From Eubacterium sp. (GTDB lineage Bacteria > Bacillota > Clostridia > Lachnospirales > Lachnospiraceae), in the NCBI GenBank assembly GCA_017433615.1, contig JAFRGW010000076.1, forward strand, positions 1 to 64,000: 64,000 nt of DNA. Reading direction: 5' to 3'. Below are positions 51,948 to 59,040 of the stretch, in pieces (the stretch's first letter is position 1; each line of letters begins with the position of its first letter). The position numbers and the translations under genes were made by a program. The notes under the pieces were generated by a model, which saw nothing but the letters and a program-made list of their open reading frames with translations, did no database searches and was not told the origin of the DNA.

Positions 51948-52817
51948 TTAAAGCGCTTCGCCGGTCAGAAGCTTGTAAGCTTCCAGATATTTCTCGATTG
52001 TTTTATCAATGACATCCTGCGGCAGATTGTAATCGCTGTCCGGGTTTGCCTTGAGCCAGTCACGGACAAACTGTTTGTCGAAGGACGGCTGGCCGTGTCC
52101 CGGCTCATAGCCTTCCAGCGGCCAGAAACGGCTGCTGTCAGGTGTCAGCATCTCGTCACCGAGAACGATGTTGCCGTCTTCATCCAGACCGAATTCAAAC
52201 TTGGTGTCTGCGATGATGATGCCGTGTTCTTTTGCAAAGTCAGCGCATTTTTTGTAGAGTGCAAGTGTAGCATCTTTGATGGCCTTTGCATATTCTTCAC
52301 CCTTGCCCGGGAAAGCAGCTTCCAGAACTTCGATGCTCTTCTCGTAGCTGATATTTTCGTCATGATCACCAAGATCTGCTTTTGTGCTCGGTGTGTAGAT
52401 TGCCTCCGGAAGCTGGTCACATTCATTCAGACCGCGCGGAAGTTCGATACCGCAGACAGTTCCGTTCTCCTGGTAGCTTGCCCAGCCGCTGCCTGTGATG
52501 TAGCCGCGCACGATGCATTCGATCGGCAGCATGGTCAGCTTCTTGCAGAGCATGCTGTTGCCTTCAAACTGCGGCTGACGGAAGTATTCCGGCATATCAT
52601 TCGTGTCAACACTGATCATATGATTCGGGATAATGTCTTTGGTCAGATCAAACCAGAACTTTGACATCTGGGTCAGGACAGCGCCTTTTTTGACGATCTG
52701 GTTTTTCAGAATCACGTCGAATGCGGAGATGCGGTCGGTAGCGACCATGATCAGATTTTCCCCGACATCATAGATTTCACGTACTTTTCCTTCTTTAACG
52801 GGCTGATATGTCTGCAT
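51948..52817 (-). CDS. purC: Phosphoribosylaminoimidazole-succinocarboxamide synthase (SAICAR synthase)
   Basis: PurC joins aspartate to CAIR in purine synthesis, using ATP. The 289-residue protein starts at ATG 52817 (MQTYQPVKEGKVREIYDVG) with GGAGGATT upstream, and contains VATDRISAFDVIL, ECIVRGYITGSGWASY, ADTKFEFGLDEDG and DEMLTPDSSRFWP. The length is that of the longer SAICAR synthase type. Other pur genes are not adjacent. A longer frame to 52916 is rejected because the promoter lies there. Confidence 0.96.
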   Translation of the reverse strand: MQTYQPVKEGKVREIYDVGENLIMVATDRISAFDVILKNQIVKKGAVLTQMSKFWFDLTKDIIPNHMISVDTNDMPEYFRQPQFEGNSMLCKKLTMLPIECIVRGYITGSGWASYQENGTVCGIELPRGLNECDQLPEAIYTPSTKADLGDHDENISYEKSIEVLEAAFPGKGEEYAKAIKDATLALYKKCADFAKEHGIIIADTKFEFGLDEDGNIVLGDEMLTPDSSRFWPLEGYEPGHGQPSFDKQFVRDWLKANPDSDYNLPQDVIDKTIEKYLEAYKLLTGEAL

Positions 52818-52906
52818 GATGAATCCTCCAAATACTTGCCCCTCTGATGCGGGGAGATTAATTCTTTCCGGAACCTTGGTAAACAGATTTCCGAAGATAC
52901 AGAAGT

Positions 52907-52934
52907 AGTATAGCATATTTTTTTAGGATGTAAA
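52907..52934 (-). promoter_or_regulatory. Promoter for purC
   Basis: On the minus strand, TTTACA and TATACT are separated by 16 bp, about 90 bp upstream of the ATG. No purine-riboswitch pattern was seen in the leader. Confidence 0.6.
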
Positions 52935-53103
52935 GTGAGAAACTGCCGCGTCTGTTTGCACATCTTCAGTTGAATTTTGCATGATTTTATGGATTCTTTA
53001 GAAATGGGTCAGACGGAAGGTCTGTATTGACCGGATGATCTATGTTAGAATAAATGAATGGTTTTAGTATGGAAAAATGAGTGACAAGGAGCGAACAGAT
53101 TCA

Positions 53104-54090
53104 ATGGACAACAGAAAGAAAGCAGTCATTCTTGAATCCGAGGCGGTCAGCCCGGGAGACCTTTCCTGGGCGCCTGTGACGGATCTCTGTGATACAGTCC
53201 TGTATGGAAATACAACAGAAGCAGAGAAGTGGGAACGGATCGGTGATGCAGAAGTTGTTCTCACAAATAAAGTGGTGATCGACGAAGCGGTATTGGAGAG
53301 GTTTCCCGGCATCCACTATGTCGGCGTATGTGCGACAGGTTATAACGTAGTGGATCTGGAGGCGGCTGCACGCCGCGGGATTCCTGTGACAAATGTGCCG
53401 GCGTATGGAACAGATTCGGTCGCACAACATGCATTCGGGCTTCTTCTTGATCTGGCATCGAAGATCACGATGCACAATGCAAGCGTCAAATCGGGAGACT
53501 GGAGCCGTGTGGATACCTTTTGCTACTGGAAGGCACCGATCATTGAGATCAGTGGCAAGACGCTCGGCATCTACGGATTCGGAAGTATCGGACGTACCGT
53601 CGCAAAAATTGCAGAAAGCTTCGGTATGAAGATTCTGGTTTATACAGCGCATCCGGAAAAATACACAGATTATGCGGACGAACAGCTGTGCTTTACTGAT
53701 GAAGAGACGCTCTTTGGAATGTCGGATTTTATCACGCTGCACTGTCCGCAGACAGAGCAGACCACCGGATTGATCCGCCGGGAAAATATAGAGAAAATGA
53801 AAGACGGCGTTATTCTGATCAATGTCGCACGCGGAGGCCTTGTCAACGAGCAGGATCTGATTGACGCGCTGAAGAGCGGCAAGATCGGCGGCGCAGGTCT
53901 TGATGTGATCGGAAAAGAGCCGATGCGGCAGGATCATCCGCTGCTGCAGGCTCCGAATCTGCTGATCACGCCGCACATTGCATGGGCGAGTCTGGAGGCC
54001 CGTGCGCGGCTGATCGATATCGTCGGTGCCAATCTGAAAGGCTGGCTGGAAGGTGCACCGCAGAATGTTGTGAACAAACACCTGCTGTAG
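53104..54090 (+). CDS. D-2-hydroxyacid dehydrogenase
   Basis: This 328-residue NAD(P)-dependent enzyme would interconvert a 2-oxoacid and its D-2-hydroxyacid. Landmarks are VCATGYNVVDLEAAARRGI, LGIYGFGSIGRTVAKIAE (Rossmann), the catalytic Arg in INVARGGLVNE, Glu in GLDVIGKEP and His in ITPHIAWAS. The substrate (glycerate, lactate or other) is undetermined. The ATG at 53104 has AAGGAG 12 bases upstream; ATG 53077 is an alternative. A flavin reductase gene follows 62 bp later. Confidence 0.92.
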   Translation: MDNRKKAVILESEAVSPGDLSWAPVTDLCDTVLYGNTTEAEKWERIGDAEVVLTNKVVIDEAVLERFPGIHYVGVCATGYNVVDLEAAARRGIPVTNVPAYGTDSVAQHAFGLLLDLASKITMHNASVKSGDWSRVDTFCYWKAPIIEISGKTLGIYGFGSIGRTVAKIAESFGMKILVYTAHPEKYTDYADEQLCFTDEETLFGMSDFITLHCPQTEQTTGLIRRENIEKMKDGVILINVARGGLVNEQDLIDALKSGKIGGAGLDVIGKEPMRQDHPLLQAPNLLITPHIAWASLEARARLIDIVGANLKGWLEGAPQNVVNKHLL

Positions 54091-54152
54091 AGAAGACAGG
54101 ATCGGAGACTGCGGGTTATTATAAATACAGAAAGGCATTAGAAGGGAAATCT

Positions 54153-54788
54153 ATGGCAAACGGCAGTAAAACAGAGAAGATACCATTTGAAAAACCGGGC
54201 AATTTTCTGTATCCGGTTCCGGCGGTCATGGTGAGCTGTGCATCCGAGGAACGTGGCAACAATATTCTGACCGTCGCATGGGCCGGTACCATCTGCACCA
54301 ATCCGCCCATGGTATCGATTTCGATCCGTCCGGAGCGGTATTCCTATGAGATTATTAAGGAATCCGGCGAATTTGTAATCAATCTGACAAACCGCAGACT
54401 TGCCAGGGCTGCGGATTTCTGCGGCTGTAAAAGCGGAAGGGATATCGACAAGTTTGAGGCATGCCATCTTACTCCCGCACCCTGCGGACACGTACAGGCG
54501 CCGATGATCCTGGAGGCACCGGTCAGTCTGGAATGCAAGGTCACAGGGATTCTGCCGCTCGGGTCACATGAAATGTTTCTCGCAGAAGTCGTCGGCGTTC
54601 AGGTGGATCAGCAGTATCTGGACCGGAAAGGAACGTTTCATCTGGAAAATGCAGGGCTGATTACATATTCGCACGGCCGCTATTTCGAACTTGGAAAACA
54701 GCGCGGCAGCTTTGGATTTTCTGTAAAGAAACCACAGCGTAAACGTCCGGAGAGACAGAAGGAAGATAAGAAAAAGCAACAAAAATAA
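54153..54788 (+). CDS. Flavin reductase family protein (FMN-binding split barrel)
   Basis: This 211-residue flavoprotein has the split-barrel pattern YPVPAVMVSCASEE, ILTVAWAGTICTNPPMVSISIRP and FVINLTNRRLARAADFCGCKSG. Such proteins in anaerobes bind FMN and act as reductases or flavoredoxins; the donor is unknown. The C-terminus is Lys/Gln/Arg-rich and ends within a terminator stem. A good GAAGGGA site precedes ATG 54153. Confidence 0.9.
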   Translation: MANGSKTEKIPFEKPGNFLYPVPAVMVSCASEERGNNILTVAWAGTICTNPPMVSISIRPERYSYEIIKESGEFVINLTNRRLARAADFCGCKSGRDIDKFEACHLTPAPCGHVQAPMILEAPVSLECKVTGILPLGSHEMFLAEVVGVQVDQQYLDRKGTFHLENAGLITYSHGRYFELGKQRGSFGFSVKKPQRKRPERQKEDKKKQQK

Positions 54789-54811
54789 GAGCCGCGGGCT
54801 CTTATTTTTTT
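54784..54811. terminator. Bidirectional terminator between flavin reductase and asnB
   Basis: A 10-bp stem (AATAAGAGCC, 54784-54793, with GGCTCTTATT, 54797-54806) has loop GCG and a T-run to 54811; A-rich sequence on the other side serves the minus strand. The flavin reductase stop TAA lies in the left arm. Confidence 0.88.
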
Positions 54812-54818
54812 GCGCTGT

Positions 54819-56666
54819 CTATGCAGTAAGCGTCTTTCCTTCGAAGAAGATGGAATACCACACCAGGAAAATATAGACCGTCCAGATCTTCCGGCTGTTG
54901 TCGCGCCGGCCGTCTTTGTGATCATCCAGCAGTTTCAGCAGCTGATCCGTGTGGAAATATTTTGCTGCGGCTTCTCCGGTGAAATATTCCTTTACATGGC
55001 TGTAATATTGTTCTTCCTTCAGCCATACGCGGATGGGCACCGGGAATCCCAGCTTTTTGCGGCGGGAAGATTCCTGCGGCAGCTTCTTCTCTGTCATTTT
55101 CCGGAAACAGTATTTTGTCTGATGATGATTGATGCGCGCGCTGACAGGAAGCTTTCGCGCGAGGCGGAAGACCTCCCGGTCCAGATACGGAACACGCAGC
55201 TCGAGGGAGTGCGCCATACTCATTTTGTCAGCAATCGGCAGAATATCTCCGGTGAGCCACCAGACGAGGTCGACATACTGCATCTTGTCGAGATCTGAGA
55301 GACCGGCAGCTTTCCGGTAGGTTTCCTGCAGCAGTTCATTTGTGGAAGGCGCATTTGTCTTTTCGCGCAGAAGTGCGCGGCGCTCTTCGTTGCTGAAAAT
55401 ATTTGCATTTCCGATGAAGCGTGTTTCTACATCTTTGCCCGCCCGGATCAGATAATTTCTGCCTCTGATAGTTTCCGGGAGTCTTGCACCCAGTTTTGCA
55501 AGACCATTCCGGACGGGTTTTGGCAGGCGCTGCACCCAGCGCAGGTCTGTCGGCTCAAGATAAATATTGTAGCCGCCGAACAGCTCATCCGCACCTTCGC
55601 CGGAGACGACAACCTTGACTTTTTTTGCTGCTTCCTGCGCGACAAAGTATTGCGCGACAGAGCAGGCGTCGCTCACGGGTTCATCCAGATGATAGACGAC
55701 AGACGGGATGGCGCCCCAGAAATCTTCCGGTGTAATTGTGCGGGTGTGGTGCTCCAGATGAAGTTTTTTTGCAAGTCCTTCTGCCGCGTTCATTTCATTA
55801 TAGGCACTGTTTTTATCCAGAAAACCGACCGTAAAAGCTTTCGCACCCGTAAAGGATGCCGCAACATAACTGGAATCAACGCCGCCGGAGAGATAGGTTC
55901 CGACTTCCACATCACTGATCATGTGGGCTTTTACAGAATCATCAATGACCTGTTCCATTTTTTTGATGATGGCAGATTCATCGCCGGTTTTTGCGGGATG
56001 CAGTTTCGGATCGAAATACCTGCGAACAGCAGTATCTCCGTTATGCCAGGTAAGTGTGCATCCTGCGGGAAGCTGGAAAATCCCTTTGAAAAATGTTTCC
56101 GGAAGTGCAGAGTACTGGAAGGAAAGATATTCCTCCAGTGCATCCGGATTCAGTTCTTTCTTGAATCCCGGGAACTGCAGAAGACTCTTGATTTCTGAGG
56201 CGAAAACCAGGTGACCGCCGCAATTCATATAGTAACAGGGCTTGATCCCAAAACCATCGCGCGCGCAGAAAAGCGTCTGAGCAGATTCATCCCAGATTGC
56301 AAAGGCGAACATCCCGCGCAGCTTTTTCACAATTTCCGTGCCGTATTCCTCAAAACCATGCAGAATGGTTTCAGAGTCCGTACGGGTTTTAAAGGTATGT
56401 CCTTTTGCAAGCAGATCTTTCCGAAGATCCGGGAAATTGTATATTTCTCCGTTAAAGACCAGTGTTTTTGTGCCGTCCTCGTTGGTCAGCGGCTGCATGC
56501 CGCCCTCCAGATCAATGATGCTCAGGCGGACGAACCCCAGCGCAGCTCCGTCCATGATCTTATAATCAAGACCGTCCGGTCCGCGGTGGCGTATGGTCTG
56601 CAGCATATGTTCCAGGATCTTTTCCGGCTGTTCAGGTGTTCCGGTAAACCCACAGATTCCGCACAT
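54819..56666 (-). CDS. asnB: Asparagine synthase (glutamine-hydrolysing)
   Basis: AsnB makes asparagine from aspartate using glutamine and ATP. The 615-residue protein starts MCGICGFTG, so the class II amidotransferase Cys is exposed after Met removal. RHRGPDG, FNGEIYN and the synthetase motif YLSGGVDSSYVA with GEGADELFGGY follow. AAGGAGATATC precedes the ATG at 56666. A terminator-like hairpin abuts this site (56682-56717). A longer frame to 56747 reads through the hairpin and is rejected. Confidence 0.95.
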   Translation of the reverse strand: MCGICGFTGTPEQPEKILEHMLQTIRHRGPDGLDYKIMDGAALGFVRLSIIDLEGGMQPLTNEDGTKTLVFNGEIYNFPDLRKDLLAKGHTFKTRTDSETILHGFEEYGTEIVKKLRGMFAFAIWDESAQTLFCARDGFGIKPCYYMNCGGHLVFASEIKSLLQFPGFKKELNPDALEEYLSFQYSALPETFFKGIFQLPAGCTLTWHNGDTAVRRYFDPKLHPAKTGDESAIIKKMEQVIDDSVKAHMISDVEVGTYLSGGVDSSYVAASFTGAKAFTVGFLDKNSAYNEMNAAEGLAKKLHLEHHTRTITPEDFWGAIPSVVYHLDEPVSDACSVAQYFVAQEAAKKVKVVVSGEGADELFGGYNIYLEPTDLRWVQRLPKPVRNGLAKLGARLPETIRGRNYLIRAGKDVETRFIGNANIFSNEERRALLREKTNAPSTNELLQETYRKAAGLSDLDKMQYVDLVWWLTGDILPIADKMSMAHSLELRVPYLDREVFRLARKLPVSARINHHQTKYCFRKMTEKKLPQESSRRKKLGFPVPIRVWLKEEQYYSHVKEYFTGEAAAKYFHTDQLLKLLDDHKDGRRDNSRKIWTVYIFLVWYSIFFEGKTLTA

Positions 56667-56681
56667 AATTGATATCTCCTT

Positions 56682-56717
56682 AAAAAGAGCCCTGCCGGCA
56701 GCTGTTCCCGGCAGGGC
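56682..56717 (-). terminator. Terminator-like hairpin directly upstream of the asnB ribosome binding site (attenuator candidate)
   Basis: GCCCTGCCGG (56689-56698) pairs with CCGGCAGGGC (56708-56717). On the minus strand the stem is followed by CTTTTT and, two bases later, AAGGAG. There is no room for a promoter between hairpin and gene, so transcription of asnB must pass through it. Confidence 0.7.
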
Positions 56718-56833
56718 GTTGTCTGTTGCTGCGTGTATCAGATTCATGCAGCCGGGGAGCGCCCCGGCAATTCATTGCGATCTCCGAGCGCCACAAGATG
56801 CGAAGCTCTGCGCTTGTCTGCGCGCTGTTTCAG

Positions 56834-58312
56834 TCAGGATTCCTTGTAGATGACAATCGGGGTTCCCGGCTGTGTGTTTTCGTAAATCGTACGGGCGGCC
56901 GAAAGCGGCAGATTCAGACAGCCGTGCGAACCGTTGGTCTGGTAGATATTTCCGCCAAAGGATCCGCGCCAGACGGCGTCATGCAGTCCTTCGCCGTCGT
57001 GGAATGCCATCCAGTACTGTACTTCCGTGTTATAATCCTGGCCTTCCAGCATGGAAGGACTTTCCATATAGGCGAGATAGAAGAGGCCAGTCGTGGTTTC
57101 GCGGTTCTCAGATACATCGCCGGAGACAAAATCAGATTCAGTAACCAGCTGCCCGTCCTTGTAATACCACAGATGCTGTTTCGTCAAGTCCGCCTCGATA
57201 TAAGTGCCGGCGAGATCATCCGTGCCGTTTCGTTTCAGATAATAGGGATTGCCCCATTCATTTGTTTTGACGTAAACGGGCTCACGGGTTACTTCCTGGT
57301 TGCTCTGGATGTCTTCCTTGAGCTGCTTTGCCTCGGCATCCTGATCGATTGTATAACCGTATTCGGCCTTTTCAGCAGGAATTGTGATTTCCTGTCCGCC
57401 GGTTGTTTTAAAAGCATGCGCGTGATGGCGTGTATTATATTTCTCCGCCATTGCGGTGATATATTCGGTTACTTTTGTATCATCGATGGAAGCCTTGTCA
57501 CCGTCAATTACAATCCAGTCCATAATGGTATCAAAATTAAGGACCTGTTTTTCTTCTCCGAATGTGTAGGTGATGACAGCTTTGGCATACTGGTTCATCA
57601 GGTCACATTTCTTCTGCAGTTCTGCCGTATGGTCTTCGATGACCGGGCTGGTATACGCATTTTCCGGAATTGCCACAGTCAGTTCGCTGTCAGTACTGAA
57701 ATTCTCCATCAGGCCGTCCAGTTTTTCCTGCACGGTCTTCTGAAGCACCGCGTCGTCGATCTCATTGCCCTGGACCGCTGCATCTACATAGCACTCCTTC
57801 TTCTCCGGATCATATAGAAAAGAAGCTTCCTTTGATGCGATACGCTTAACGGAGAGATTGTCCGCTTTGACAAAATTGCGGAAAGTCTCTTCATCAAACA
57901 GGTTTGAAAAGTCCAGCGTCAGCGTATTCGGGCGGTGCAGCAGTTCATTCAGTACCATTTTCGGACTGGTGACTTCTGCCTGCTGCAGTCCGGCAACGGC
58001 CTGCGTGATTGCTTCCCGGTCAAATGTGTATCCGTAATCCGCAAGAGAACCGGTCAGAACCGTCTCGCCGTTTTCTGTCACGGAGAATTGTGCGTCTGCA
58101 TAATCTTTCAATAGAAGTGTCGTGACATCTGCGGGCTCCATGGCGGAAACATCTGTTTCATTGAGCGTTGTTCCCTCCAGAAATGCGGTTCGCATGCTGA
58201 CCTGCCGCATATAGTAATATGCGCCGCCCATCAGTCCTGCAATAATCAAAAGAAGAATAATGAGAATAATAAGTTTTGCTTTGCTTTTCTTTTTCTTTTT
58301 TTCGTTTGCCAT
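56834..58312 (-). CDS. L,D-transpeptidase with YkuD catalytic domain
   Basis: This 492-residue membrane-anchored peptidoglycan enzyme forms 3-3 cross-links. A lysine-rich cytosolic tip (EKKKKKSKAK) and one membrane helix (about residues 12-32) precede a long extracellular region with two repeated peptidoglycan-binding-4-type domains, then the YkuD domain ending with the catalytic GSHGCLNLPLS motif (about residue 460). The gene precedes asnB on the same strand, 167 bp apart. It probably stabilises the wall under stress. Confidence 0.93.
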   Translation of the reverse strand: MANEKKKKKSKAKLIILIILLLIIAGLMGGAYYYMRQVSMRTAFLEGTTLNETDVSAMEPADVTTLLLKDYADAQFSVTENGETVLTGSLADYGYTFDREAITQAVAGLQQAEVTSPKMVLNELLHRPNTLTLDFSNLFDEETFRNFVKADNLSVKRIASKEASFLYDPEKKECYVDAAVQGNEIDDAVLQKTVQEKLDGLMENFSTDSELTVAIPENAYTSPVIEDHTAELQKKCDLMNQYAKAVITYTFGEEKQVLNFDTIMDWIVIDGDKASIDDTKVTEYITAMAEKYNTRHHAHAFKTTGGQEITIPAEKAEYGYTIDQDAEAKQLKEDIQSNQEVTREPVYVKTNEWGNPYYLKRNGTDDLAGTYIEADLTKQHLWYYKDGQLVTESDFVSGDVSENRETTTGLFYLAYMESPSMLEGQDYNTEVQYWMAFHDGEGLHDAVWRGSFGGNIYQTNGSHGCLNLPLSAARTIYENTQPGTPIVIYKES

Positions 58313-58333
58313 TTGTTAAACCTCACACGCGAT

Positions 58334-58362
58334 ATCGTACCACAGCATATGTTGTGTTGCAA
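58334..58362 (-). promoter_or_regulatory. Promoter for the L,D-transpeptidase gene
   Basis: On the minus strand, TTGCAA and TACGAT are separated by 17 bp, about 25 bp upstream of the start. Confidence 0.55.
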
Positions 58363-58424
58363 GAATTCCGCTCTGGTATATCAAAGTGAAATAGTGTCAT
58401 GAATGCATCCGGCCGGGGTATCTT

Positions 58425-58464
58425 TTAAGAGAACCGGCCTGGTCTTAAGAAAACCAGCCTGGTT
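58425..58464 (+). repeat. 20-bp direct repeat, two units
   Basis: TTAAGAGAACCGGCCTGGTC and TTAAGAAAACCAGCCTGGTT stand head to tail (three differences). GGCCGG just upstream also pairs with the CCGGCC of the first unit. It lies in the gene-free stretch between the L,D-transpeptidase and the tRNA. Confidence 0.7.
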
Positions 58465-58543
58465 AAAACAGTGCAGGAACAGCTGCTTTGCCAGGTCGTT
58501 AACAGTCTAAAACAGATTCGTGAAAGAAGTGTGAAATTCATGC

Positions 58544-58572
58544 TTGACTTTTGAATGGTGATCTGATAGTAT
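58544..58572 (+). promoter_or_regulatory. Promoter for tRNA-Leu
   Basis: TTGACT and TAGTAT are separated by 17 bp, about 40 bp upstream of the tRNA. Confidence 0.6.
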
Positions 58573-58610
58573 AGTCAAGCGAGCACAAAACAGCTCACAA
58601 AAATATAGAC

Positions 58611-58694
58611 GCAGGAATGGCGGAATTGGCAGACGCGCAGGCTTCAGGTGCCTGTGGTAGCAATATCGTGTGGGTTCAAGTCCCACTTCCTGCA
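58611..58694 (+). tRNA. tRNA-Leu (anticodon CAG)
   Basis: The acceptor arms GCAGGAA and TTCCTGC pair, with discriminator A at 58694. The anticodon stem CAGGC/GCCTG encloses TTCAGGT, giving anticodon CAG. A long variable arm (GTGGTAGCAATATCGT) marks a class II tRNA, and GGGTTCAAGTCCC is the T arm. The terminal CCA is not encoded. Confidence 0.95.
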
Positions 58695-58699
58695 CACAA

Positions 58700-58730
58700 G
58701 GGAAAACCGATAACCGGTTTTCCCTTTTTT
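58700..58730 (+). terminator. Intrinsic terminator after tRNA-Leu
   Basis: GGGAAAACCG (58700-58709) pairs with CGGTTTTCCC (58715-58724), followed by six T. Confidence 0.92.
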
Positions 58731-58764
58731 GCGCGTAGCAATGTGCGCGAAGCAATGAGCCATG

Positions 58765-58830
58765 TACACAAATACAGCCGCCCGGATACGAGAGGAGACT
58801 TTCGTACTTCCGGGCAGCTGTATTTGTGTA
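58765..58830. repeat. 66-bp imperfect inverted repeat downstream of the tRNA
   Basis: TACACAAATACAGC (58765-58778) and GCTGTATTTGTGTA (58817-58830) form a perfect 14-bp stem, extended inside by CCCGGA/TCCGGG (58781-58786 with 58809-58814). A small hairpin GAGAAC/GTTCTC follows at 58854-58868. No protein is supported in this stretch. Confidence 0.85.
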
Positions 58831-58917
58831 TGCGGCGAACGCCGCGACAGTGAGAGAACGAAGTTCTCGAACCTGCCGGGACGCCCTGATACGATTGATA
58901 TAAGTTTCCATAAAGTA

Positions 58918-58946
58918 TTGACATAATTTTAAAAAGAGGGTATTAT
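58918..58946 (+). promoter_or_regulatory. Promoter for the surface protein
   Basis: TTGACA and TATTAT are separated by 17 bp. The -10 box overlaps the first in-frame ATG (58945), so that ATG cannot be the start of translation for this transcript. Confidence 0.7.
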
Positions 58947-59040
58947 GTCGAGTATCGGAAGCCTGGCTCCGAATTCTGTGAAGCCGTACGGAACAGATCA
59001 AAAAACAACAAAGACTTCTGAAAGAATGAGGAGAGCTTGT

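Noticed and set aside
52818..52906. Purine riboswitch upstream of purC
   Set aside because: The leader is short and lacks the three-stem pattern with its conserved loop sequences.
56667..56833. T-box riboswitch upstream of asnB
   Set aside because: The conserved AGGGTGG element and specifier-loop pattern were not found on the minus strand.
58617..58853. 78-residue reading frame starting MAELADAQASGACG
   Set aside because: It is the translation of tRNA-Leu and its terminator, a common false gene.
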